DNA from: Butyricimonas faecihominis
GTDB lineage: Bacteria; Bacteroidota; Bacteroidia; Bacteroidales; Marinifilaceae
DNA: 64,000 nucleotides
Assembly (NCBI RefSeq): GCF_033096445.1
Contig: NZ_AP028155.1
Span: forward strand, 4,655,880-4,719,879
Direction: 5' to 3'
Below the pieces are notes generated by a model. It was not told where the DNA came from. It saw only the letters and a list, made by a program, of their open reading frames with translations, and ran no database searches. How positions within the stretch are numbered: the first letter of the stretch is position 1; every line of letters begins with the position of its first letter. The translations under genes and the position numbers were made by a program. Positions 25,377 to 32,922 of this stretch are shown piece after piece.

Positions 25377-28214
25377 TTAAAATTTCAGACTGATTTCGGC
25401 ACCAAAGCTGATGTCGCTGTTTACTCTAAAGTCAGAACCACTGGATTTGTAATATCTCCAAGGTTTTGCGTTCGTGAAATTGTTTGCATAGAAAGAAAGA
25501 GAGGCAAACCTTCCGATTTCTTTCGTCATGCGCAGATTCAACATGAAGTACGGGTCAAGGGAATCCTCCACGAAATAGGTGGATTTACCGCTTTTGATCA
25601 TGTGTTGGAATACCGGATCGTTTGCTTCCGTTTCCGTGAACGGGTGGATGGCTCCATCCCGGTCCATGTATGCTACCGGATTAATATACTTGTTATAGGT
25701 TTTGTCTTTTTCCACATTTCCTTCGACGATGTTTCCGTCGTCATCCTTCATGTAGGCCAGACATTGTCCTTGGTATTTGGATAAGGCTTTTGATTTATCC
25801 ATCCACACGCATTGGGCTCCTAACGTGAAAACAAGACGCAATTGGGGGATGTGGGTTACGAGACGTAGGTTCGTGTTCAAACGTTGATAGAGATTCCCGT
25901 TTCCGACAGTGTTTCCGCCCACGTATAATCCAACATAAGGATAAGGTTCATTATTTATGTATCGGGATTCATAACTCATTTTAAGACTATTGTCGAATGA
26001 TTTGGTATGGAAAAATGCTCCGTCCACGAGAATCGATGTTTTGATCACGTCGATCTTTCCGAAATCAAGGGAGTATTCGATACCCCATTTGTCGGTTGTG
26101 ATCCCGTTGTCCGGGCGTTGGAAAACCCCGAACGTTTGCAAGGTGCGGTAACCCACGGGTGTCCCGTTTTCCACGACTTCCCCGTTCACGTATTCCGGGT
26201 TGGTCAGGCTGGAACTGTAGTTGTATTCCCGGTATTGGTAAGGAACTGCATAACCGGCTTGATTGTATCCATTGGTCAATTTTTCCTTGAAGTAGGCTAG
26301 GCTGGCATTGACATTGAGTACCTTGAAGTCCACGCCGATCTCGAAGTTGTTACTTTTCGGGATTTTCAGGCGATCGTTGTCCGTTTCGAACACATTCGTG
26401 GTAATCACGGCTAATTTATGGTCATTGGCATCGTCTTTGAATGAGAAACTAGCTTTGTCGATATAAGCCGGGTCCGGGTACAAGTAGGCAAGTGTCGGCA
26501 TTTTATGCTGGATTCCCCATCCGGCACGAATGCTCAGGCTTTGCCAGCCTTTCTTGTTCCAGATATTTTCAAATAATGTTAGTCGGGCATTAAAACGCGG
26601 GTCTACGATCACGTCAAAATCAGCTCCTTTGGTGTCAATTTTGGTGAACCGACTTCCGGCAGAAAGTTCTAATGATCTTTTACCCATTTCAATTTTTACT
26701 TTGTCCTCAACGAAGCCGCTGTATTCATTGATATAGGGAATATCTTTGAATGAACGGGGGCGTATATTTTGAGTCGGCGGGTTGTTCGGGTCGAAACTTT
26801 TCCCTTTACCTTCATTTCCTTTCGTACTCCACTCGCCACCTAACATGAAGTTATTGTAGAAAATCCCGTATTTGCCGGAGATATTAGCCGTTAATTTGGC
26901 TTGTGCGTAAACGGGTTTTCCTTCGATCTTCAAGTCACTGTAATATTCGTAGGGGAGGAAACCTGCCACGTGTTCCCCGGATTCCATGGAATTTGTGTTG
27001 GCGGCCCCGACGGTTGTATGTTGTTCGTGGTCCCAGTTATATTGTTTTCCCAAGGAACCGGCTACGGTGTATTTCAGACTGGTTAGCCACGCCTTGTTTA
27101 TCATCCAGTTACCGTATATATTCAAGCTGATTTCCTGATTTTCAACTTTTGTCTTTTCTTCGGATTGCTTGTCCGGGTCACTTTTTTGTTTGTCCAGTGT
27201 GGTCAGACCTTTAAATTTAGCGTTTAGGCTAAAGGCTCTTCCCTGCGGGTTGAACACGTTGGAATAACCGATTTGCGCGGTCAATCGGTTGTAAGACTTT
27301 GCCGGGGTACGAATGTCATTCTGTGATTGCACGTAATCAGCGTCAATATTTAGAAATCCTTTATTTTCTCCCAAGGCAAAACCTTTACCGGCGTAGACCT
27401 GTTTGATTTTTGGGTCTGTCTTGAAACGAACCTCCAAAGGTGATTTTCCTGCCTTTGTTTTAACGATCACGGCTCCCGAGTTCAAGTCCCCGTATTCGGC
27501 AGAAGCGATTCCCCGGATTACCTCGATAGACTCGATGTTATCGACAGCTATCTGGCGGGCGTCAATACCGGTTCCTGCCGACGTGCTTATTCCTTGGGTT
27601 GATAGGGCCGTGGAGGCCATTTGCATATTGGCGTCATTTGACATTCTTGCCCCGTCAACGATTACGGCTGTCCCGAAAGCATTGGTGGCGTCTTTCCCCG
27701 TGACGTCACGGATAGTCAGTCTCGAGATGTCGTTCAAGTTTGGATTGACGGTCAGCGAGCCGGGTAACAATTGCATCACGTCCACGATACTGGAAGCCTG
27801 CACGTGTTCCAATGCTGCTTTTTTAATAGAGGAAGAACTGTTTAACTTGTTCCCGGCTGTAGCGGTCACGGTGACCTCTTTTAGAGCTAGGGTTTGTTCC
27901 TCTAATTTTAGGATGTATTTTTCAATATTTTTACTCAGATTAATTTTCATTTCATAATCTTTGTAGCCGAGACAGGATGCGGTTAGAGTATATTCTCCTT
28001 TTTTTACGTCTTTAAAAGAAAACTTTCCGTTAATGTCAGACGTGGTCCATAGATTTAAGTCCTTGATATTGACCACGACGAAGGGTAGTGTTTCACCGGA
28101 TTTTGCGTCTTGTATCGTTCCGGATAGGCTGACCTTTTCAGATTGGGCAAACAGGTTCATATGCCCGATCAAAAAGATGACCGTGCTTAAAAAAAACAAT
28201 TTTTTCAAACTCAT
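25377..28214 (-). CDS. TonB-dependent outer-membrane receptor
   Basis: 945 aa. Signal peptide, then a CarboxypepD-regulatory-like domain (about 28-105, SGTIQDAKSGETLPFVVVNI), a plug domain (about 110-255, with VIVDGARM and IRGIASAEYGDLNSGAVIV) and a long beta-barrel ending in Phe (ISLKF). It lacks the STN domain and the SusC signature, so it is a classical receptor rather than part of a SusCD pair. It imports an unknown ligand using TonB energy. Since it shares an operon with a metal-sensor-like module and a polyferredoxin, a metal or metallophore is the likely substrate. Confidence 0.88.
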   Translation of the reverse strand: MSLKKLFFLSTVIFLIGHMNLFAQSEKVSLSGTIQDAKSGETLPFVVVNIKDLNLWTTSDINGKFSFKDVKKGEYTLTASCLGYKDYEMKINLSKNIEKYILKLEEQTLALKEVTVTATAGNKLNSSSSIKKAALEHVQASSIVDVMQLLPGSLTVNPNLNDISRLTIRDVTGKDATNAFGTAVIVDGARMSNDANMQMASTALSTQGISTSAGTGIDARQIAVDNIESIEVIRGIASAEYGDLNSGAVIVKTKAGKSPLEVRFKTDPKIKQVYAGKGFALGENKGFLNIDADYVQSQNDIRTPAKSYNRLTAQIGYSNVFNPQGRAFSLNAKFKGLTTLDKQKSDPDKQSEEKTKVENQEISLNIYGNWMINKAWLTSLKYTVAGSLGKQYNWDHEQHTTVGAANTNSMESGEHVAGFLPYEYYSDLKIEGKPVYAQAKLTANISGKYGIFYNNFMLGGEWSTKGNEGKGKSFDPNNPPTQNIRPRSFKDIPYINEYSGFVEDKVKIEMGKRSLELSAGSRFTKIDTKGADFDVIVDPRFNARLTLFENIWNKKGWQSLSIRAGWGIQHKMPTLAYLYPDPAYIDKASFSFKDDANDHKLAVITTNVFETDNDRLKIPKSNNFEIGVDFKVLNVNASLAYFKEKLTNGYNQAGYAVPYQYREYNYSSSLTNPEYVNGEVVENGTPVGYRTLQTFGVFQRPDNGITTDKWGIEYSLDFGKIDVIKTSILVDGAFFHTKSFDNSLKMSYESRYINNEPYPYVGLYVGGNTVGNGNLYQRLNTNLRLVTHIPQLRLVFTLGAQCVWMDKSKALSKYQGQCLAYMKDDDGNIVEGNVEKDKTYNKYINPVAYMDRDGAIHPFTETEANDPVFQHMIKSGKSTYFVEDSLDPYFMLNLRMTKEIGRFASLSFYANNFTNAKPWRYYKSSGSDFRVNSDISFGAEISLKF

Positions 28215-28241
28215 AGTAAGATCTTGTAGGTTTAGCTGTTT

Positions 28242-28535
28242 TTAATTAAAAAGTCTGTCCTCAATACATTCAAGTTTAGTGTCGTTAATATTATACTTTC
28301 CTAGCCACTCCTGCATCGCCACTTGCCGATCGGTCTTGTGCATGTGGTGGTGTATACTGCCCACCAGAATGCCTAGTGCAATTCCCGCGGCAATGCTCAT
28401 GCCTAGGTGTCTTTTGCGGATCACGGGACCGGCATCATCCATTTTATTCCGGGCCATCTTTTTCATGATCCCGTTATAAAAGTCCTCACGCACTTCCCTT
28501 ACCTTGTCCTTTTCGATGATCTCTTCAACTTTCAT
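28242..28535 (-). CDS. Short single-span membrane protein, CnrY-like
   Basis: 97 aa, not a family I can name. A charged cytoplasmic N-terminus of about 43 residues is followed by one membrane helix (LGMSIAAGIALGILVGSI, 44-61), then directly a His/Met cluster HHHMH (62-66) and a short periplasmic tail. Size, topology and position after a sigma factor and a periplasmic sensor match CnrY/NccY-type membrane anti-sigma factors (about 95 aa). The assignment is by architecture only. It lies 27 bases upstream of the receptor gene. Confidence 0.6.
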   Translation of the reverse strand: MKVEEIIEKDKVREVREDFYNGIMKKMARNKMDDAGPVIRKRHLGMSIAAGIALGILVGSIHHHMHKTDRQVAMQEWLGKYNINDTKLECIEDRLFN

Positions 28536-28606
28536 GATTTTCTCTCTCTTTGGTTATATGACAGACTTTATTTTAAAAACTTGCGCTGGCAAGATACTTT
28601 TTTTCA

Positions 28607-29194
28607 TTATTTCGTAATATTTTTTATAGAATCCCTGTTTATTTCTAGTGAATCGGATTCTATGTTCTTGTAATGATGGAACTTAGGACATCTTTTACAT
28701 TTTTCTTGATCCGTGCATTTTTCTGCACATTCCGCACAATGTTTGTTGATCTCCAATAAATCGATGAACATTTTCTCGAGTTTTTTTGATTGTTCCGGGG
28801 TGCATACCTTTTTTATATTGAGTAAATGACGAGCCGTTTGTGTTTTTAATGCTTTATGCAAATGTCCCACGGACGTGGCTATTTTGTTGAGCTCTTCCAA
28901 GGAAGGGTTGGGCTTTGCCAGTTCGTTCAACATCTGATAGCGTCTTTGACAGAGTAGTTTTAAAACGGTTTGATGCCTTCTCAAGACGATTGAATCCAAT
29001 TCATTAATGAGTTTATATTGTTCATCCGTGAAATCCAATTCTTTGCGAAGGAATTCATTAGAAATGGTGGAATCTTCATTCTTATATATTGTTTTTTCGG
29101 GGGTAAAACAAAAGAATACGAGGAGTGCCGTATTCAACATTAGCAGAATAATGTTCACCCAGTAAATCAAATATTTTTTATTTATCTTTTTCAT
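28607..29194 (-). CDS. Periplasmic metal sensor, CpxP/CnrX-like, Cys/His-rich tail
   Basis: 195 aa. One N-terminal membrane helix (9-30) anchors a helical periplasmic domain with the LTxxQ-type hallmarks FTDEQYKLINELDSIVLRRHQ and a later CTPEQSKKLEKMF. The tail has Cys at 153, 156, 160, 166, 169 and His at 152, 173, 174: an evident metal site not typical of CnrX. Proteins of this fold sense periplasmic metals or envelope damage and gate an anti-sigma factor. It is placed between the sigma factor (11-base gap) and the short membrane protein. Confidence 0.75.
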   Translation of the reverse strand: MKKINKKYLIYWVNIILLMLNTALLVFFCFTPEKTIYKNEDSTISNEFLRKELDFTDEQYKLINELDSIVLRRHQTVLKLLCQRRYQMLNELAKPNPSLEELNKIATSVGHLHKALKTQTARHLLNIKKVCTPEQSKKLEKMFIDLLEINKHCAECAEKCTDQEKCKRCPKFHHYKNIESDSLEINRDSIKNITK

Positions 29195-29205
29195 GACAAT
29201 GTCTT

Positions 29206-29751
29206 TTATTTCGTGTTGAATATTTTCTCAAGATTATTTTTCGCACGGAAAAGAAGTGATTCCACGGAGGAGAGAGTAACCCCCATGACCTCTGCAATTT
29301 CCTTGTATGAAAGTTCTTCATACTTATTTAAAATTAGCGCCGTGCGTTGATTTTCAGGAAGTCGGTCGATAGCCCGGTGTAATAATTCCAGTTGTTCCTG
29401 TTCTTCCAATAACTGTTGTTGTGGCATTTCAACCGATTGTGCCACCTCTTGTTGTTTCCATGATTCAATATCGACTTTTATGGCTCGTCCCCTGGGAGAT
29501 TTGCAGTGATTAATAGACCTGTTCACTGCTATCCGGTATAACCACGTGGATAATTTACTTTCAAATCTAAACTTACCTAGAGATTCAAAGACTTGGATAA
29601 AAACGTCTTGGGCAATATCTTCCGCTTCATTCCGATCGTGTACGAAAGCATGACAAGTGTTGACAACCATCAACTGATAGGTGTCAACCAATAGCTTAAA
29701 GGCTTTCTGGTCACCTTCAAGTATCGCTTTTATCATCTCTTTCTCGCCCAT
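29206..29751 (-). CDS. ECF RNA polymerase sigma factor
   Basis: 181 aa. Region 2 (EAEDIAQDVFIQVFESLGKFRFESKLSTWLYRIAVNRSINH) binds core polymerase and the -10 element. Region 4 (LPENQRTALILNKYEELSYKEIAEVMGVTLSSVESLLFRAKNNL) is the -35-binding HTH. It heads a seven-gene minus-strand operon of sensor, short membrane protein, receptor, lipoprotein, barrel and polyferredoxin. No FecR-type anti-sigma is present; control by the CnrX/CnrY-like pair is the inference. It probably activates its own operon. Confidence 0.93.
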   Translation of the reverse strand: MGEKEMIKAILEGDQKAFKLLVDTYQLMVVNTCHAFVHDRNEAEDIAQDVFIQVFESLGKFRFESKLSTWLYRIAVNRSINHCKSPRGRAIKVDIESWKQQEVAQSVEMPQQQLLEEQEQLELLHRAIDRLPENQRTALILNKYEELSYKEIAEVMGVTLSSVESLLFRAKNNLEKIFNTK

Positions 29752-29811
29752 TCCAAGATTTTATCGCACTTCCCGCCCGGGGAAATATCACTCAATCCAT
29801 ACAGGTAAAAT

Positions 29812-29837
29812 GGTATTACAACAAATGGTGTAATATC
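29812..29837 (-). promoter_or_regulatory. Operator-like inverted repeat upstream of the sigma operon
   Basis: GGTATTACA (29812-29820) and TGTAATATC (29829-29837), 8 of 9 paired around an 8-base centre, lie 61-86 bases upstream of the sigma start. Farther up, AACGTTCA (29842) and TGAACGTT (29993), plus two direct copies of TCATTTATTGA (29847, 29985), make this 309-base gap site-rich. No coding frame is seen. Confidence 0.5.
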
Positions 29838-30060
29838 ATTAAACGTTCATTTATTGATCTCAAATATAGTGAAAATATTGAATCTTCAAACAACGGCATT
29901 CATTTTTAATATATGCTGATTGTCAACAAACTGCATTAAAGGACTTGTGTTTAGATAATTATTTACCATCCTTTTTTTAATGTATCATTTATTGAACGTT
30001 TTTTAAAATAGAGAAAAACATTTCACTCCGGCACCGTGTAAGGCCTGTCTTGCGATTGTG

Positions 30061-31509
30061 TTATTTAACGGATGATAGATAAGTGCGCTTATCCGTTGGA
30101 GCGAGAGGGGAATTTGTTCGGATAAAGTCAACCATTGCATTTACTACGGAAATATCCGTATGTAGCCCTTTCCCTTTGTCTGGAAAATCATATTCAATAC
30201 TTACATAATTATTGAGTGCGACTTTATAGGTGTTTTTTTCTGCGAGTGGTCTACCATGATGGTCTTTAAAAATGACGTTTATTCCCTTTCCCTGTTGGTC
30301 CTGGATGATCGTGTAATTCCCGGGTGATACATATAGGTCGATCATATGATCCCCTTGGTTGAAATGATTTAGTATTAACGCTTTTATGTCAGCCAAGGAT
30401 AATTCATGAATAACGATATGGTTACCGAAGGGTTCTATGGAGAGGATGGTTTCCAGCGTGATGTCTCCTAGAGGAAGTTCGGAAAGACGAATGCCACCCT
30501 GATTGTAAAAGGCAAGGTCGGATGCAGCTGAACATCGCATGGCATCGGTCACGATATTACCGATACTTTCTTGAGATTTGAACGGGAGGGAGGTTGCCCC
30601 GATGACTTCTTTAAATTCGGGTTGCTCCATGAAAGAGTTAACTTTCCGTGCTATGTAAGGATCAACCTGTGTAATTGTATCAATCAAACAGGATTGATAG
30701 GAGCGTTCGGTGAGCTTGCCCTTTTTGAATTTTAATATGGTCAAACCTGCGTATTGCAGCTTGAGTCCAGTTTGACCGATCATGACGTTATTTATCTCTT
30801 TCGGAGTTTCTAGTAACGTGTGGGAATGTCCCCCGATAATGATATCCAGTTCCGGCATTTGTGTCGCTAAAATGGAGTCAGCCTCGATCCCGAGGTGAGT
30901 GAGGCCTATCAGCACGTCACATTGTTGCTTGAGTGATCTGTAATCTTTTACCTTGTCGAGATAATCGTCAAAAGTAAGATTTTTCAAATGCTCCGGGTTC
31001 GTGCTTGGTATTTGGTCTACACCTGTTTGTACAAGGCCAATAAAACCTAGATTGATGCCATCTTTTTCGATTACGTGATAAGGAGGAATGCTGTCTAATT
31101 CGCTCCGGGAAGAATTGATGTTAGCGCACACAATCGGGAAGGATGCATTGTTAATTCTGGCACGAAGGATTTTTTGTCCGAAATCGAATTCGTGGTTTCC
31201 TAGCGTTCCGATCTCGTAACCCAGATCGTTCATTAATGAGATTATGGGTAGACCCTTTTCTTGCGCGTGGTCCACGTATGGGTTGCCCGTGAAGCGATCC
31301 CCGGCATCCACTAGAATGACATTCGGGTGTTTCGTCTTTATGCGTTCCACGAAAGTGGCCAACTTGGGGAATTGTTCGATTCTCCCGTGTATATCATTGG
31401 TTGATATGATCACGATCTCTTTTTCCCCGATATTTTTACACCCGGAAATGAGTATTATCCATAAAGGAATAATGTATAAGAATATATGCTTGAAATAATC
31501 GTGATTCAT
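30061..31509 (-). CDS. Lipoprotein metallophosphatase / 5-prime-nucleotidase
   Basis: 482 aa. The lipobox IILISGC places it on a membrane outside the cytoplasm. The metallophosphoesterase motifs are in order: STNDIHGR, VDAGDRFTGNPY, LGNHEFDFG and GGHSHTLLE, followed by the C-terminal 5-prime-nucleotidase domain (YNQGGIRLSELPLGDI, IEPFGNHIVI). UshA-like enzymes dephosphorylate nucleotides for salvage. It is a single gene; a -7 box TATCTTTG lies 20 bases upstream. Confidence 0.92.
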   Translation of the reverse strand: MNHDYFKHIFLYIIPLWIILISGCKNIGEKEIVIISTNDIHGRIEQFPKLATFVERIKTKHPNVILVDAGDRFTGNPYVDHAQEKGLPIISLMNDLGYEIGTLGNHEFDFGQKILRARINNASFPIVCANINSSRSELDSIPPYHVIEKDGINLGFIGLVQTGVDQIPSTNPEHLKNLTFDDYLDKVKDYRSLKQQCDVLIGLTHLGIEADSILATQMPELDIIIGGHSHTLLETPKEINNVMIGQTGLKLQYAGLTILKFKKGKLTERSYQSCLIDTITQVDPYIARKVNSFMEQPEFKEVIGATSLPFKSQESIGNIVTDAMRCSAASDLAFYNQGGIRLSELPLGDITLETILSIEPFGNHIVIHELSLADIKALILNHFNQGDHMIDLYVSPGNYTIIQDQQGKGINVIFKDHHGRPLAEKNTYKVALNNYVSIEYDFPDKGKGLHTDISVVNAMVDFIRTNSPLAPTDKRTYLSSVK

Positions 31510-31529
31510 ATCATTGTATTTTCAAGCGA

Positions 31530-31537
31530 CAAAGATA
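31530..31537 (-). promoter_or_regulatory. -7 box of the 5-prime-nucleotidase gene
   Basis: TATCTTTG on the minus strand at 31537-31530, matching TAnnTTTG, about 21 bases before the start codon. Confidence 0.5.
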
Positions 31538-31554
31538 ATTCAAAAGTAGAATTC

Positions 31555-31925
31555 TTAGTACAAAAATTGTTTCCGAAATGCCGAAATATCTACTTCAAGT
31601 ACTGTTTTTAGGAATTTTTCCACGCTACCGAGTGTTGTCTTGATCTGGTCTAGTTCGGCTTGCAGAAACTCTCTCTTGACAGTGAGTACAGATTTTAGAT
31701 TTGGGTGGATGGCGATTTCTTTGGCATATTTATCGCTCAAGTAAACGTTAGAGGCGAGGTAATCTTCCATCATGGTTTGTTCATTAATCCCCAAGGCATA
31801 TAATATCAGAGCGACTCCCATACCCGTGCGGTCTTTCCCGGCAGAACAGTGAAAAAAGAGGGGGAGATTTTATTTTCCTGATCTTTACAAAGATGGGGAA
31901 ATTCTTTAGAAAAAACCGAGATGTA
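31555..31925 (-). pseudogene. Broken tyrosine phosphatase (N-terminal loss and frameshift)
   Basis: The active-site loop HCSAGKDRTG is encoded just upstream of the ATG at 31821, and the C-terminal helices follow to the stop at 31555 (GVALILYALGINEQTMMEDYL). In that frame a TAA lies at 31872-31870. Moving one base at the AAAA run restores an upstream stretch SVFSKEFPHLCKDQENK joined to LPLFFHCSAG, up to another stop at 31926. So the gene carries a one-base indel and lacks the N-terminal half of a family of about 260 aa (Y_phosphatase3 type). Confidence 0.8.
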
Positions 31926-32019
31926 TTAAAGAATAAAAATAAACTTTTATTGTTCTTCATTCGTATAATTCTGGTGTGATTTTTGTGATAATAATGATAT
32001 AAACCATTAAAATAAAGTT

Positions 32020-32331
32020 ATGAAAGCAGCTTTGTTTTTTGAAGATAACCAACTCTGCCACCTCGGTGAAAATATCGGGAAAAAGGCGATTAAAGTATCT
32101 ACAATTACGACAGAAGATGATAAGGTCGTTTCTATAAAGAATAGTGAAGTGAAAAATCGGAATATGAATTATTTTATCCAGTGGTTAGTGGACTGCGGTA
32201 TAAAAATGATTTACGTCTCCGGTATTGACGAGAAAATAAAACGATTCTTTGAACAAATGAAAATCATCGTGAACGTGAAAGAACAGTCTGATAAGAGTCT
32301 TTTGTTAACTGAAATTACTTCTCAAAAGTAA
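32020..32331 (+). CDS. NifX/NifB-like small domain protein
   Basis: 103 aa. The order of strands and helices (MKAALFFEDNQLCHLGENIGKK, IQWLVDCGIKMIYVSGIDEKIKRFFEQMKIIV) fits the dinitrogenase iron-molybdenum cofactor-binding (NifX-like) fold, which in non-fixers binds metal clusters of unknown use. No nif genes are present. It is a single gene followed by an intrinsic terminator. Confidence 0.6.
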   Translation: MKAALFFEDNQLCHLGENIGKKAIKVSTITTEDDKVVSIKNSEVKNRNMNYFIQWLVDCGIKMIYVSGIDEKIKRFFEQMKIIVNVKEQSDKSLLLTEITSQK

Positions 32332-32350
32332 TAAATTGGATTTTGCAGTT

Positions 32351-32374
32351 AATCCCGGGCTTGAACCCGGGATT
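32351..32374 (+). terminator. Rho-independent terminator
   Basis: AATCCCGGG and CCCGGGATT are perfect nine-base arms around a six-base loop, followed by ATTTTT, 20 bases after the NifX-like gene stop. Confidence 0.85.
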
Positions 32375-32410
32375 ATTTTTAGATTACTTCTATTGCAATT
32401 ATTTTTACTT

Positions 32411-32418
32411 TATCTTTG
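32411..32418 (+). promoter_or_regulatory. -7 box of the YbaK-type gene
   Basis: TATCTTTG matches TAnnTTTG. The transcript would begin near 32424, which favours the ATG at 32446, preceded by AGAGGA, over the farther-upstream start. Confidence 0.55.
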
Positions 32419-32445
32419 CTAGACGATAATTACAGAGGAATTGTT

Positions 32446-32922
32446 ATGTCATTGGAACAAGTAAAACAATATTTTGATAGCTTGGGTTTAGGGCAACGGG
32501 TGCATGAATTGGCTCAATCGAGTGCCACCGTGGAAGAAGCGGCTGTTGCCGTGGGATGTGAACCGGAGCGTATTGCTAAAACCATGTCCTTCCTGTTGGG
32601 GGAGGAACCAATATTGATCGTTACGGCCGGGGATGCGAGGATTGATAATAAAAAATACAAGGAACATTTTCATCAAAAAGCGAAAATGATACCGGGAGAG
32701 TTGGTGGAACAATATGTCGGACACGCGCCCGGGGGAGTTTGCCCTTTTGTTGTTCCGGAGAAAACTCGTGTATTCTTGGATGTTTCGCTCAAACGCTTTG
32801 AGATTGTTTACCCGGCTGCGGGGACAAGTAACAGTGCGGTTGAGTTATCTATCAAAGAACTGGAGGATTGTTCCCGTTCCCGGGAGTGGATTGACGTGTG
32901 CAAGGATTGGTCTAAGGAATAA
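32446..32922 (+). CDS. YbaK/EbsC-type aminoacyl-tRNA deacylase
   Basis: 158 aa from the ATG at 32446. Single-domain YbaK fold: CEPERIAKTMSFLL, ILIVTAGDARIDNKKYK and GHAPGGVCPF are the conserved blocks. These proteins hydrolyse misacylated tRNA in trans (typically Cys-tRNA-Pro or Ala-tRNA-Pro), guarding translation fidelity. Its last 11 bases overlap the 3-prime end of the convergent helicase gene. Confidence 0.88.
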   Translation: MSLEQVKQYFDSLGLGQRVHELAQSSATVEEAAVAVGCEPERIAKTMSFLLGEEPILIVTAGDARIDNKKYKEHFHQKAKMIPGELVEQYVGHAPGGVCPFVVPEKTRVFLDVSLKRFEIVYPAAGTSNSAVELSIKELEDCSRSREWIDVCKDWSKE

